Part shown: positions 1 to 11,186 of the stretch, one piece after another
How the letters are laid out: each line of letters opens with the position of its first letter
How positions within the stretch are numbered: the stretch's first letter is position 1
From: Papaver somniferum
Taxonomy: Eukaryota > Streptophyta > Magnoliopsida > Ranunculales > Papaveraceae
Length of the DNA: 64,000 nt
Reading direction: 5' to 3'
Assembly (NCBI RefSeq): GCF_003573695.1
Contig: NC_039361.1
Location: forward strand, 90,228,149-90,292,148
Notes under the pieces: model-generated
What the model was told of the DNA's origin: nothing
Seen by the model: the letters and a program-made list of their open reading frames with translations, nothing else
The model's database searches: none
Made by a program: the position numbers and the translations under genes

Positions 1-2322
1 CTCTGAAGTCTATTCAATTCTATCTACTAATGAAACTAAGTCGTATATCTATATAAACTTTGTGTTATACACATTTGAAATTTCGATCCGAGTTTATCTC
101 GTTTATATATTTCTCGAAATACAACTTTAAAGCTTAGAAAGCTTCGTTATCCACTGGACAAGTTTAGTAGTAAACGATTTATTTGTTGGAAGCTAAATAG
201 TAAGTCAAGATGATCATGTGAAAATTACCTTGAACATTTTACATGATTTGTGTGAGACAATCATTTGATGTTAACTTGGGAAGTTTCATATTGATTAATT
301 AATCACTTGAAAATTACTTGAAGCTAGTGGTATGTGTAAGATTCTTATTGTTGTCTTCTAAGGATGTTTCAATGATTGATTGAGAGTTTTAGAACTACTA
401 CCAATGTCTGGATACAACACAGTATGCGTACCTAGTATGCGAACTGTGAAGTATTAGTTCAAGTCTGGAACTCTTGTTTGCGAACTGTGATTGCGAACGG
501 GTTTACCTACGATGGGTACGGAATTATGGTTTGCAAACAGTGTTTAGGAACGACAAGACTAGGTAAGTCCGTAACTGTGGTTCGCATACTCAGTTTGCGA
601 ACATAGTGGTTATGTTCTAAAATCGGTAAGTATGACAAATCATACTCATGAACTCAGGTTCTTTTGCGAACTAAAGTATCTGGAACTTTAATGAATTAAG
701 GTATGCGAACTTGCTTTGCAAACCGTGGCATTATGCTCATGAATTGGTTCTTGTATAAGTACTTTGTACAATTACAAACCTAAACGAATATGCTTCAAAT
801 TGTTCATGGATATTTCTATGAGATGGTGAACATTTGAACAACTCTCTCAAAGCACATTTAGATTCATTTGATTATCTCTCATGATTGATTGATCATCATA
901 TTTGATTTAGAAGTGTTAGATGGATATGGCTAAGCTAAAAGTGTTCATATGGATAACTTCGGTTAATTGTTATTGAGCTAACTTGTTATACACGTTTAGG
1001 TACGGTTCGCAAATATCTAAATATAGGCATATTTCATTTGTGTTTATCAATCTGATACCATCTAATGGTGGAGATTGGTTTCTTATTTTCTAAGCAGATT
1101 TAGATTGAATCTTAAATCAAGATTTCATCTAACGGTGAATATTAATTGCTTTGTTACTAAGATATATTAGCTTTTATTGTAAGCAACCCTGATTTGAAAG
1201 GCTATATAAGGGAAAACTCTAGCATCAGGGAAACCTAATCCGACACTCTCGTGTGTCTTAATTGCAAACTAGAGTCAATTCTCCATTAACCTTGGTTTAC
1301 AGTTCTTCTGAAAACCGTTATTAGGGTTCACGACTTGAAGACTTCATTTGGGATTCGTGAAGCCAGGTCCAACTATTTTCTCTGTAGTTGTGTATCCTGA
1401 TCTTACTTTTTCTATCGTATTGAGTTTAATCTTCTCTACGATTTTCTCGAGATTTATCTCCGATAGGTAAGATATAAAAAGTAATCACAACAGTTTCTTC
1501 GTATCAAACTCATGTGATTCCGCAGTAACTTCTTTTGTTAATCAGATAGGTTATTGTGAGGTGACTAATATTTCTAGGCCGCTCTTCGGGAGTATAAGAC
1601 CGGATTATTAGTTATCTTCCCTGTTCACCTTGATCTGTATCTTAAGACGGAAACAACAAATAGAATAGACTTATCTGCGGGAGACATATTTGTTTTTAAG
1701 TCTTCGACTTTGAGTCTTAGCAACTTCTAGGCTGTAAAGGACGCCAGCTATTAGAATCAAGTGCGTAAGGTATTGGGAGATTCAATAGGCGTAAGGAACG
1801 CGACCGTACCTTAATCAGTGAGAGACTTGGTTAGGGATCAACTACATTCCAGTTCCAAGTTAAATTGTAGTAGGCTAGAGTCTATGGCGGCTTAATATAA
1901 TGTGGTGTTCAAGTCTGTACTAGGTCCCGAGGTTTTTCTGCATTTGCGGTTTCCTCGTTAACAAAATTTGTGGTGTCTGTGTTATTTCATTTCCGGATTA
2001 TATTTCATTATATGATTTAAATATTATAGGTTGTGCATAGTTCAATCACAGTTGATAAATCCGACCTTGTTTGTTGGATAAGACTTGATTGACACTCGTC
2101 CATTGGTCTTTAATACCATCCGAGTTATTCTCATAACAATCAGGTGCACGGATTTCTATCTATTTGATTTACTGATTGTGTTGAGAAAGAGATAAAAGCT
2201 CTTTAATATATATCCTGATTGAGATTCAGTAACTTGGTGCTCTCAGAATTATATTGGAGTTTAGTCCTTACAGATTGCCAAACGAAATAGTTGGGTGTGG
2301 TTGTTGTACGCCCGCATTTTCA
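1..2322 (+). repeat. Ty1/copia-type LTR, right-hand end (5' part outside window)
   Basis: The stretch matches, in order, the LTRs read at 41795-43465 (+), 34862-37639 (-) and 37885-38235 (+). Shared blocks include the region around 60-120, the 'gaggtttttctgcatttgcgg' type block near 1930 and the final block ending in ...ATTTTCA at 2322. The window opens roughly 240 bases inside the LTR. The U3 part (about 400-760) is crowded with TTTGCGAAC and TATGCG words. No TGGTATCAGAGC-like primer site follows position 2322, whereas one follows the LTR at 38235, so this is either the right-hand LTR of an element lying to the left or a solo LTR. Confidence 0.75.
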
Positions 2323-3140
2323 ATAAGGGATCACCATGTCTTATGGTGTAACAACTAAAGAGTATATTGATCGCTTAAATGTTACACGATCGAGCTGCTG
2401 GTTAACAATCGAGAAACTGTTTAACGAGAATCATTTCCTCCAATATTTAATTATGTAGCGTTTTTATTTCTTTGTAGCATTTTCTTTATATCGTTTTAGT
2501 AGAGAATCCATAACAATTAGTTTTGTAACGACGCGAGGAGTGTGTTTTGGTATGTTTTATACTAGTTTGGGAAGTGTGTTTTGGTCTTTCCAATTTAAAA
2601 CTTCGTTTTTTAGATCGGCTAATTGCGAAACTTGGAAATGAAGATCTATTTGGTTTCATAATATATTTTTTTGGCTTGAAGCTCAAATTCTTGTTTTGTT
2701 GTAATAAAAATTAAAATGACAGGAAAACTAAAACCGATGGACGACATAACGCGAAATAAAATAACTTAAAAAGCCCGACATAACCCGAAACAACACGAAA
2801 CATTTCGACTGTATTTATTTCATTGATCAGTGGAATGTTTACCGATCAGGTGAAATTTGATGGGACCCAGACGTTTGACTGATTACCGACCGCTGAAGGA
2901 TCGATGAAAAAATACCTATCTTTGCTCAGCTCTCTTATTTCTATTCAGTTCCCTTATCGGTGTACATTTCTGATCACTTTCCATATTCCCTTATTCCCCA
3001 ATTAAATTCCCTATATACACATTAGGGAAAATAGGTTTTGGAGAATTTCCAACCCCATAAAGAATTCCCAACTCCATAAGAAATGACGATTTCCCGATTT
3101 AAGGGTATAACTACAAATCCCTTATGGGAGATGGTCTAAT
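2323..3140. other. Intergenic, no gene seen
   Basis: AT-rich DNA between the copia LTR and the first Harbinger element. A short antisense reading frame at 2486-2686 has no recognisable motif. Bases about 3030-3135 contain partly self-complementary words (AACCCCATAAAGAATTCCCAA, CCCTTATGGGAG) like those at MITE ends, but I could not define a boundary. Confidence 0.5.
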
Positions 3141-3523
3141 TAAGGACTATTCATATGCACATGCCAAATCATGATATTTGGCATATATGCACCCACTATG
3201 GGTATGCCAAACTCATATGTCTATATGCCAGTCCTGGCATATAGGCATACATGACAGAGTTTCCATCGAGCGATAGAGATTCCATCGCTCGATGGTCTTT
3301 CCTGCGCTCGCTGATTAGTCAATCACTTGCGTTAGTGAAGCCGTCACTCGATGGTATGATTAACGCTTATCAGTTCCTCATCTAACGACTACAATTTTCC
3401 CCCTCTATAAATACCTAATTTCAAACTCATTTTAACTCACACCAGAATTTCTAAATCTCTATAGAATTTCTCAGTTTCTCAATCTTTTTTTCAAATATAA
3501 AACTATCTATATTTTCTTGTAAA

Positions 3524-4205
3524 ATGGATTCACAATCTCAAAGTCAAGGCAAAGGTAAAAAAATCCGAGTCCGTGGTGCAAAATACACCATGATAGAAGA
3601 TGAATGTATTTGTCGTAATTATGTTTTTTTTTACCCAAGATTGTATCGATGGTGCACAACAACATGGTAACACCATGTGGGATAACATATTTAAGAAATA
3701 TGAAGAACAAACCATGAACATCAATGGTCGTGATGCAAAAGGATTGTCAGAACACTTCATTGTAATCAACCGGGAAGTGGCCGCTTATGTTGCATTAATA
3801 ATGCAAGCTAAGAGAAAAGGCAAGGATAGTGGTCAGACTGATGTTGATTTTTAAAAATAGGTTCGTACAGATTGGCAATGAAAACATGGTAAACAGTTCG
3901 CTTATGAAAGTTGTTATTATATTTTGAAGGGGTTGAACAAATATAATCCAGAATACTTGTCAAATAATCAACAAGTACCTGAAAGGTCACCATATAATTC
4001 TTCTCCCTCAACACCAAATTCTTCACCATGTTAACCAGGTCCATCAAATTCTTCACCAGATTCCATAACAAGCTCAAATGCCAACAAAGTTTTCAATAAT
4101 TATGTTGATGGTAATAATAAGGGAAAACTTCCAGGGAGGAACACTGTAAAACTGGCTAAAAAATTAGCTCTAAAAGGAGGGAGTTCCGGAGGATTTAAAT
4201 CTTAA
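3524..4205 (+). pseudogene. Harbinger 1 ORF1, Myb/SANT-like DNA-binding partner, frameshifted
   Basis: PIF/Harbinger elements need a second protein with a Myb/SANT-like (trihelix-type) domain that helps the transposase bind DNA and reach the nucleus. The start at 3524 begins MDSQSQSQGKGKK, a basic N-terminus, and continues into an EDECICRNYVFF segment. A T-run near 3625-3634 then shifts the frame. The domain continues in the next frame with WDNIFKKYEE and NGRDAKGLSEHF, parallel to NVHGRDIDGLCHRF in the ORF1 of the neighbouring element. Stops follow at 3852-3854 and in the next 200 bases before an open tail ending at 4205, so the gene is broken. Its end overlaps the transposase end at 4170. 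Confidence 0.75.
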
Positions 4206-5486
4206 TTGGTCATACAAATTTCGGTTCTGAATGTAGTTAGTCATTTGACGATAATCCCTTGAAGGGCGTACTCTTTCTGGTCGAATCTCCGGCCTCAAAT
4301 CTTCATCTTCATAGTTAATCCAATCTGAATCACGACGGGTTGCCTGAATTACCATGTTATGAAGAATTATGCAAGTGAGCATAGTCTTATGCATTTCACG
4401 AGGACTTAACATATGATATGGGCCACAAATGATAGCGAACTTCCTCTTCAAAATTCCAAAAGCGTGTTCCACATCCTTCCTGAGTGTCATTTGGGCATCG
4501 TTAAAATGTCGGTATGAACGACCCAATGCACCAGCAGGAGGCTGACGATAGTATTGAACCAAGGTGGACCATTTTGGGTAGATACCATCCGCAAGATAAT
4601 AGCCATGAGTGTATTGATGGCCGTTGATCATGAAACGGACAGATGGATAAATTCCATACTTCAAATCTTCAAACATAGGCGACTTGTGCAAAACATTAAT
4701 ATCATTTTGTGAACCCGAAAGACCAAAAAAAGCGTGCCATATCCAACAATCATAAGAAGCAGCAGCTTCAAGGATAACTGTTGGTTTTGCATAATGACCC
4801 TTATATTGACCGGTCCAATATACAGGGCATCCTTGCCATACCCAATGCATACAATCAAGACTACCTAGCATTCTTGGGAATCCCCTGTCCTCATTTTCAA
4901 TCAATATTTGTCTAACATTTTCGTCGGTTGGTTTTCGTAAATATGTTAGACCAAAATTATTAATCATTACTTCACAGAACAATGAAAGGTAAGTGTAAGA
5001 AGTTGTTTTACCCATACGAAGGTACTCATCGTTCGCATCCACTGGAGTGCCATAACCTAGAATCCTTAAAACCGAAGTAACTTTTTGTTCAGGACTATGA
5101 TCTCTAACATTCAGTGTATCAAACTGATAATTGAATTGAGGTTCTACTCGACAAAGCTCTTTAATAATCTTTTTCACTAGATGACGAGGCATGCAAAATC
5201 GACCTTGAAAATTTTGATCAGAGTACAGACAATTTGGAAGAAAATAATCGTGCATCAGCTTTTGGTGGTAAAATTCCCTCCCTCGATACGTATATCTTCT
5301 TGATAATACTTCTTTGGGCTCTGGAACTCTTGGTATTTGGCCCGTATGTACAAGCATCAAAATTTCGATTAGTTTATTATCTTCAGCTTCCTCTTCGTCA
5401 ATTTCTTGCAACCTCATACAATACCTTTCTTGTTGTAATCTGAACCGATTCATAATAATATCCCTTTCTTCATTGGATCTCGACAT
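4170..5486 (-). CDS. PIF/Harbinger DDE transposase, intact frame (438 aa)
   Basis: Cuts and re-inserts the element; acts in the nucleus with the Myb-like partner. One uninterrupted frame of 438 residues, about the usual length for a plant Harbinger nuclease. Residues 1-60 are charged, 61-130 match the N-terminal helix region (YRGREFYHQKLMHDYF), and the DDE nuclease fold follows. Catalytic positions can be read: D211 in GSLDCMHW, D300 in YYLADGIYPKW, E340 in RKDVEHAFGILKRKF. The SGSQNDINVL block at 257-266 and the IILHNMVI block near 374 are also typical. The start gives the longest frame and matches the start of the neighbouring copy. It converges with ORF1 on the opposite strand. No frame damage is visible, although its own ORF1 is broken; activity would need a Myb partner from elsewhere. 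Confidence 0.92.
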   Translation of the reverse strand: MSRSNEERDIIMNRFRLQQERYCMRLQEIDEEEAEDNKLIEILMLVHTGQIPRVPEPKEVLSRRYTYRGREFYHQKLMHDYFLPNCLYSDQNFQGRFCMPRHLVKKIIKELCRVEPQFNYQFDTLNVRDHSPEQKVTSVLRILGYGTPVDANDEYLRMGKTTSYTYLSLFCEVMINNFGLTYLRKPTDENVRQILIENEDRGFPRMLGSLDCMHWVWQGCPVYWTGQYKGHYAKPTVILEAAASYDCWIWHAFFGLSGSQNDINVLHKSPMFEDLKYGIYPSVRFMINGHQYTHGYYLADGIYPKWSTLVQYYRQPPAGALGRSYRHFNDAQMTLRKDVEHAFGILKRKFAIICGPYHMLSPREMHKTMLTCIILHNMVIQATRRDSDWINYEDEDLRPEIRPERVRPSRDYRQMTNYIQNRNLYDQLRFKSSGTPSF

Positions 5487-6295
5487 TGATGATTACGAAA
5501 TTTAAAATTGAGAATATAGGTGAAATATCTGTAGAAGTAGGTGTGAGTTATCTGGAGAAGTAAAAGGGCGTATATATAGGAACCATAGGGGGGAAATATC
5601 CGTTTTCGAATAACCACTGGTCGATGTTCATAGTATCGCCAGCATTATTATTTAAATCGCGCGGGAGAGAGAATAGCGCCAGCGATAAAGTCATAACCGC
5701 TGGCGATACTATGAATATCGCTCGCTAGAATGTTTATCGCTTATCGGTTTTCCCATAGTGGCGCAGTCGGTTTTCCATGCCACCTGGTATGCCAAACATC
5801 ATTTTTTTGGCATGTGCATAGAAATAGGACTAAGGGAAATTCCTATGGAATGAATAAACTCAGAGTTTGTTCATTTTTCTCCCACTATGGAATGAACAAA
5901 CATGAAAAATGGATGTTCAAATCAACAAATTTGTTGATTTGAACATTGAATCGGAACAACCAGCGCGCGTCTGTGGTAAGGACGGGCGTCATCTTTACTA
6001 ACGCTGGAGACAGAAGGTAAAACGCCAGCGTTATTACCACCAACGCGCGTCCACCAGTAGGACGCCATCATTTTTGCTAATCGCGCCGCGTTTTTTCTAA
6101 GAGCGCCAACTGCTATTCCCATCCCGGCGGTATTGTTCCTTTCCTTGCCCTATAAATTCACTTCGTCTACAAACTTAAACTCACACCTTCCTCAACATTA
6201 CACAATTTCCATACCATCTCAACTTTTCTTTTTATTTTCAAACAAAACTATTCATATCGGTTCAATCTTTCAGAAAAATTTCATCTTTAAAAAAT

Positions 6296-7384
6296 ATGGC
6301 ATCCTCACAACAACGAACACCACAACAAACACAACAACAAACACAAACACCATAACAAATACAACAAGAAACACAACAATCACAACAAAGGAACACAAGA
6401 ATTCTTGGTCCCAAGTATATGATGGATGAAGATGAGTCACTTTGCAGAAATTATGTATTATATACATTAGATGATATCAATGGTATTAGTCAAGAAAAAA
6501 AAACATTTTATGGTAAGATTTTATAAAAATTTTGTGAAGAAACCGGTAACGTTCATGGTCGTGATATCGATGGGTTGTGTCATCGTTTTTGCACAATTGC
6601 AGGAGCCGTTAGTGAATATGTAGCTATTATCACTCAAACGTGGAACAACAGAAGAAGTGGTGAAAGCGAACCATATGTGGAACAAAGATGTCGGGAAGAG
6701 TGGCAAAAATCCCGCAAAGGTTCAAGCTTCCAACATGAAACTTGTTTCACCATTTTGAGGGTGCTTAACAATTTTAATCCATACTTGATGGAAGGTCATC
6801 AAGTGCCTGGAAGATCACCACATTGTCCAATCTCGCAGGATTTTCAGAATGGAGGGCCTGCTTCCTCACCTGATGGAACTCCAGGTAGTCAGGATCAACA
6901 CACTAGTAATCTATACATTAACACCAACTGCAAGAGAAGAAGAGGAGGTAGTCAGAAAGCTGCAAAATCAGCGAGAGACGCAGCCCAACGAGCAGCAGAA
7001 GGAGATTCAAGCGAGTTCAACTATGCTGATCAAAAGGCAATGGAGATGCAAATAGAGGCAGATAGATTCAGGGACCGTGCCATTTCTTTAAATAATCAAC
7101 AGAAAAGTTATCTTTCGCGAGAAAAATACTACAATGATTGTAAGCTAAACAAGCTACTCGCCTTGGACACCGTCAAAATGAATGAACGACAATATGCTAT
7201 ATGGACTAAGCAAATGGATGAGGCCGAACAACAACAAGTCCAGGCCGATCAAGTCTAGAATGAAGAAGTCCCCTACCAACAAACTGAAGTCACCCCTCAA
7301 CAAACTGGCCAATATGTGAATGTGGAAGACGAAGATGATGCCTCGGAATAAAACGAAGAGGAATTCAGTCTTGCTAATGAATGA
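6296..7384 (+). pseudogene. Harbinger 2 ORF1, Myb/SANT-like protein with in-frame stops
   Basis: The frame from the ATG at 6296 runs about 360 codons to the stop at 7382-7384, interrupted by in-frame stops near codon 20 (6353), near 6524, at 7256-7258 and near 7349. The N-terminus is Gln/Thr-rich (CAA/ACA runs). The trihelix-like domain follows (DEDESLCRNYVLYT, GRDIDGLCHRF, EEWQKSRKGSSF), then a basic RRRGGSQKAAKSARDAAQRA segment, a probable coiled coil (EMQIEADRFRDRAISLNNQ) and an acidic end. This is the ORF1 companion of Harbinger transposases. All parts remain in one frame, so decay is by point mutation. Confidence 0.78.
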
Positions 7385-7996
7385 ACACTTTATTTAAAGT
7401 TTATTTAAAATTACTTTTAATATAATTGCCTCAATTTTAACAAACAACTTTAAATTAAAAAACATATTAATTTAGTCAGAAAGCTGCAAAATCAGCGAGA
7501 GACGCAGCCCAACGAGCAACATAAGGAGGTTCAAGTGAGTTCAACTATGATGATCACAAGGAAATGGAGATGTAAATAGAGGCAGATAGAGTCAGGGACC
7601 GTGCCATTTCTTTAAATAATCAACAGAAAAGTCGTCTTTCGCGAGAACAATACTACAGGGATTGTAAGCTAAACAAGTTACTCGCCTTGGACACCAGAAA
7701 AATGAATGAACGACAATATGCTATATGGACTAAGCAAATGGATGAGGCCAAACAACAACAAGTCCAGGCCGATCAAGTCCATACCGAAGAAGTCCCCCAC
7801 CAACAAACTGAAGTCACCCCTCAACAAACTGGCCAATATGTGAATGTGGAAGACGAAGATGATGCCTCGAAAGAAAACGAAGAGGAATTCAGTCTTGCTA
7901 ATGAATGAACACTTTATTTAAAGTTTATTTAAAATTACTTTTAATATAATTGCCTCAATTTTAACAAACAACTTTAAATTAAAAAACATATTAATT
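6949..7996 (+). repeat. 524-bp tandem duplication across the ORF1 3' end
   Basis: Bases 6949-7472 recur as 7473-7996. The second copy begins at the same TAGTCAGAAAGCTGC and both copies end at AACATATTAATT. The unit contains the 3' half of ORF1 plus its downstream AT-rich DNA. Copies differ by scattered substitutions only. Confidence 0.93.
7473..7908 (+). pseudogene. Duplicated 3' half of Harbinger 2 ORF1
   Basis: Second copy of the ORF1 C-terminal half created by the 524-bp duplication. It has no start or N-terminal domain and has its own stops early (for example near 7531 and 7573), but from 7687 to 7908 it stays open through ERQYAIWTKQMDEA to the terminal EEEFSLANE. At the two places where the upstream copy has stops near its end, this copy has sense codons (His and Lys). 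The duplication therefore preserves a less damaged version of the tail. It is probably not translated. Confidence 0.7.
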
Positions 7997-8077
7997 AAAA
8001 TAAATAACAACTTTTAATATAAGCCTCAATTGTACACGTTTATCTCTCCCCTCCCCGTGTGCTGCTCCTTTTAAAGC

Positions 8078-9388
8078 CTAAAGATGCTTTGTTAAATCTT
8101 GTCGTAGTTGTGCATAGATTCCCCGATTGTGGAGTCTGTCAGTGACAAGTATATATTCTCTTGCCGGACGCCCAAACTCTACCACAAGATCCTTGGTTAA
8201 ATCTTCATCTGGAAAACTAGTCCAGGTTGGGTCACGCCTGGTTTCTTCAATGACCATGTTATGCAGAATAATACAAGTCAGCATAATTTTGTTCATTTCT
8301 TGAATATCAAAAAAGCGCGCCGGCCCAGCTATGATGGCAAACTTCCTTTTCAATATGCCAAAAACGCGTTCAACATACTTTCTGCATGCCATTTGTTGGG
8401 TGTTAAAGTACTACATATCCTTCGAAGTCGTCGGACCAAAGCCTACCTGTTTATAAGCTTGAACCATAGTTGACCATTCTGGATAGATTCCGTCTGCTAG
8501 ATAATAACTCTTAGTATAGTGATGATCGTTGATGGTGAAATTACAGTGTGGCGCGACCCCATTCTTAAGATCTTCAAACAATGGTGACTTATATAAAACG
8601 TTGAGATCGTTATTTGAACCCGGGAGTCCAAAAAAGGCATGCCAAAACCAACAATCATAAGTAGCTGAAGCTTCCAAAATTACAGTTGGTTTTGGATAAT
8701 GACCCTTATATTGGCCCGCCCATTCTACCGGACACGCATGCCACGTCCAGTGCATGCAATCAAGACTACCTAGTATTCTTGGAAAACCCCTCTCGGTGTG
8801 TTCTGCAGTTATTCTTCGAACATCTTCCTGGGTAGGCTTTCTTAAAAAGGTTGGACCAAAATGCTCGACTATTGTTTCGCAAAACAGTTTGAGATACCTA
8901 TAGGCGGTTGTTTTCCCAATGCAGATGTAATCGTCCGTGGAATCCGCTGGTACCTCGCAACATAGTATACGGAGGGCCGCGGTGACATTTTGTTCGGGAC
9001 TAAAGCCTCGTATATGTCGTGCATCATACTAATAATTAAATAAAGGTTGTACATGACAAAGCTCGGCAATAATCCTTTGCGTCAAGTTACGGCCCATGCG
9101 GAATCGACCCTGAAAATTCTCATCGGAATACACATAGTCATGATTAAAATAATCATGCATCAGCTTTTCGTGGTAAAAATGTCGATTCCGCCACGTCCAT
9201 CTTCTAGTTGCAACTTCATATGGCTCTAAAGGCGTTGGTAATTGCAACATAAAATTTCTTCTTCTTCTATCTTGATCTGCATCTTCATCCATTTGATGCA
9301 AAAAATCCATACACATTTCTTCATCTTCTTCGTACAACATGTCATTCATCTCCATATCCTCCTCAGAAGAATCAAAATCAGAATTCAT
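8078..9388 (-). pseudogene. PIF/Harbinger DDE transposase 2, two in-frame stops
   Basis: A single frame of 437 codons from the ATG at 9386-9388, the same length as the intact copy at 4170-5486. It is broken only by stop codons at codon 120 (9029-9031) and codon 326 (8411-8413); no frameshift is needed. The order of motifs is the same: acidic N-terminus, FYHEKLMHDYF, GSLDCMHW with D210, YYLADGIYPEW with D299 and VERVFGILKRKF with E340. The catalytic residues are thus still present and only nonsense mutations disable it. It converges with the ORF1 of the same element. Confidence 0.88.
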
Positions 9389-9740
9389 GGTTGAAAATTG
9401 AAAGTAATTGAAATTAAGAAAAGATCGGATGAAAGATTGTTGTGTATTTGTGAGATCATATTCGAGCCGTATGTATAGAGGTGGAAACGGAAACTAGCCG
9501 TTCCGGTGACCGTTAAAAAGTTGTCGTTGGCGATCGTGTCTCAAACGCTGGCGTTGCTACTGCTATCGCTGTCGTCTTTTCCAACGACGCCAGAGCTTGT
9601 AGTTCGGGGGCCAGCGTAAGACATCCGATCGCGCATCTAACTATCAATCGCTCACTTCTTTTCCATAGCGGAAAATCCTGTTTGACGATCCACGTGGCTC
9701 AACAAACAACTTCATTTGAACATTGCCATAGGAATTGCTC

Positions 9741-10235
9741 GAAGAGATTCTCTAATGGTGAATATGGATGTTTCATACGTGGCATCACTTTTGAGACATC
9801 CTCTAGGTATAAAATCCTAAATATTAGGAGAAAATAAATTTTATCTCCAACCCATAAAAAGTTGTATCCTTCTTTTATTTATTTGTAGGTATATAATTGG
9901 TTAATTCCGTTTTTGTTTTTAATGATTTTTATTAATAAAAGTGTGACTAGGATGAGAAGACATCTTTTAAGTGAATGTCTAAAACTAGAGGTTCACCTAG
10001 AAGATGTCTAACATTTTTTTTACCACATCATCCTCACATCAATGTGTTGGAGATGATTTTTTATAAAAATATGGTTATGTATCGATAAAGATTTTTTCCT
10101 TCACACATTCCATTGGAGAAGCTCTAAGCATATCCTCTTCACTTCTATTAGCGTGGTGTGACGGTTTCAATTACGTTCGTTTCATTATATCTTCACGAAC
10201 AACTAGTTTATAGAATAAATTATAATTCCTAGCAA
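9741..10235. other. Intergenic, possible MITE remnant, no gene
   Basis: AT-rich DNA between Harbinger 2 and the PP2A gene. Words recur with inverted partners (GACATCCTCTAGG near 9797; AGACATC near 9959; AGATGTC near 10002), suggesting a decayed MITE, but I cannot place ends. It also includes the distal promoter region of the downstream gene. Confidence 0.4.
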
Positions 10236-11186
10236 ATGTACAATAATATCCATCTTTTCAGAGGTCCAGTTGTGGGTGTTGTTGTAATTCATACATTTTT
10301 CTTTCTCTCTCCGAAGACCAAACCCCGGAGTAAGAGAGAGACACGCAGAGGAGAGACACGCAGAGGAGAGGACACTGATTTGTATCAGAAAAGAAATTCC
10401 AGAAGAAGAAATCCCCCCGAAACAAAAAAAACCTTTTCTTTTAATTACATGAATTCAAACCCCATTCAGAAGAAAAATATCTAATAAATTTGTTAGTATT
10501 TAGTGTCAACTTAATTTTAGGCATATTTAGAAAAATAAATCAACACAAAATTATTCATTTCAGCTGCTACTCAAGAATCTGTAATTGTTGATGAGCTTCA
10601 TTCTTTTGTAAGTATTATACACTAATCTAAATCTAGGGGTTGAATTTAATTTAATGTAATGAATTAATGTCTGTATAAATCTTAGAGGGTTCTTTCATTT
10701 TATCTTTATTTAATGATTGGTTCTCAAAGTTTCAATTTTTATGAGTCTGTCTTTGGTAATTGTATACTACTGATCTGTTTATGTTTTGATCCAGCTTGGG
10801 TTTAATTTGAGGAGGAGATTGGAAATTTTACACCTTTTGGTAAAAAGAAGCCTAGAGTTTGAATTTGAGTTAGGGTTTTTGTTTATTTCCAAGTGCTGCT
10901 TTCTACATTGATTCTTTAACTAAGAAAGTATAATATGGGTTACGGTTGTTGATGTTGGGTAAGGATCTTATTTGATGGAAGAGCAACAGAGGGGAAGTTT
11001 TTGGGGTGGACCAAAACTTCCTCACAATGCAATCATTGGTCTAAAATAACTCGTTTGATCCTCTGAGATAGATGATCGATCTGCGTATGTGTTTTCTTTG
11101 GGTTTGAAGGTGTTTTCTTTGTATCGCTGAATTGTAAATTATACTAAAAGAGGGGGAGAAAAATTGTTTCTTTCATCATCTTAGTT
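10236..11186 (+). other. Leader (5' UTR with probable introns) of the PP2A B' gene
   Basis: CT/GA-rich sequence typical of plant 5' leaders lies at about 10290-10440, including a direct repeat of the word GAGACACGCAGAG. A plausible small untranslated exon is 10564-10607: it is preceded by TTCATTTCAG and followed by GTAAGTATT. A further acceptor, TTTTGATCCAG, ends at 10794. Exact exon ends and the start of transcription are inferred. Confidence 0.5.

Larger units (their letters stand above)
3144..5830. mobile_element. PIF/Harbinger DNA transposon 1 (2.7 kb)
   Basis: The ends are imperfect terminal inverted repeats, 21 of 25 positions matching: the left starts GGACTATTCATATGCACATG and the right, read inward on the minus strand, starts GTCCTATTTCTATGCACATG. 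Both are flanked by TAA (3141-3143 and 5831-5833), the 3-bp TWA target duplication typical of Harbinger elements. Inside are a Myb-like ORF1 (+) and a DDE transposase (-) that converge and overlap by about 36 bp. The subterminal DNA (about 3150-3310 and 5590-5730) is rich in short palindromes such as ATCGCTCGATGG. The right TAA also abuts the second element. Confidence 0.9.
5834..9740. mobile_element. PIF/Harbinger DNA transposon 2 (3.9 kb)
   Basis: The left end begins GGGAAATTCCTATGG directly after the TAA at 5831-5833; the right end read inward begins GAGCAATTCCTATGG, 13 of 15 matching. The right flank is GAA (9741-9743), one base off TAA, which I take as a mutated target duplication. Gene order equals that of element 1 (ORF1 +, transposase -), but termini and proteins are clearly diverged, so it is a different family and not a tandem copy. 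It carries an internal 524-bp tandem duplication and stops in both genes. Confidence 0.82.

Noticed and set aside
9047..9229. Plus-strand frame inside transposase 2
   Set aside because: Shadow of the Harbinger transposase on the opposite strand.
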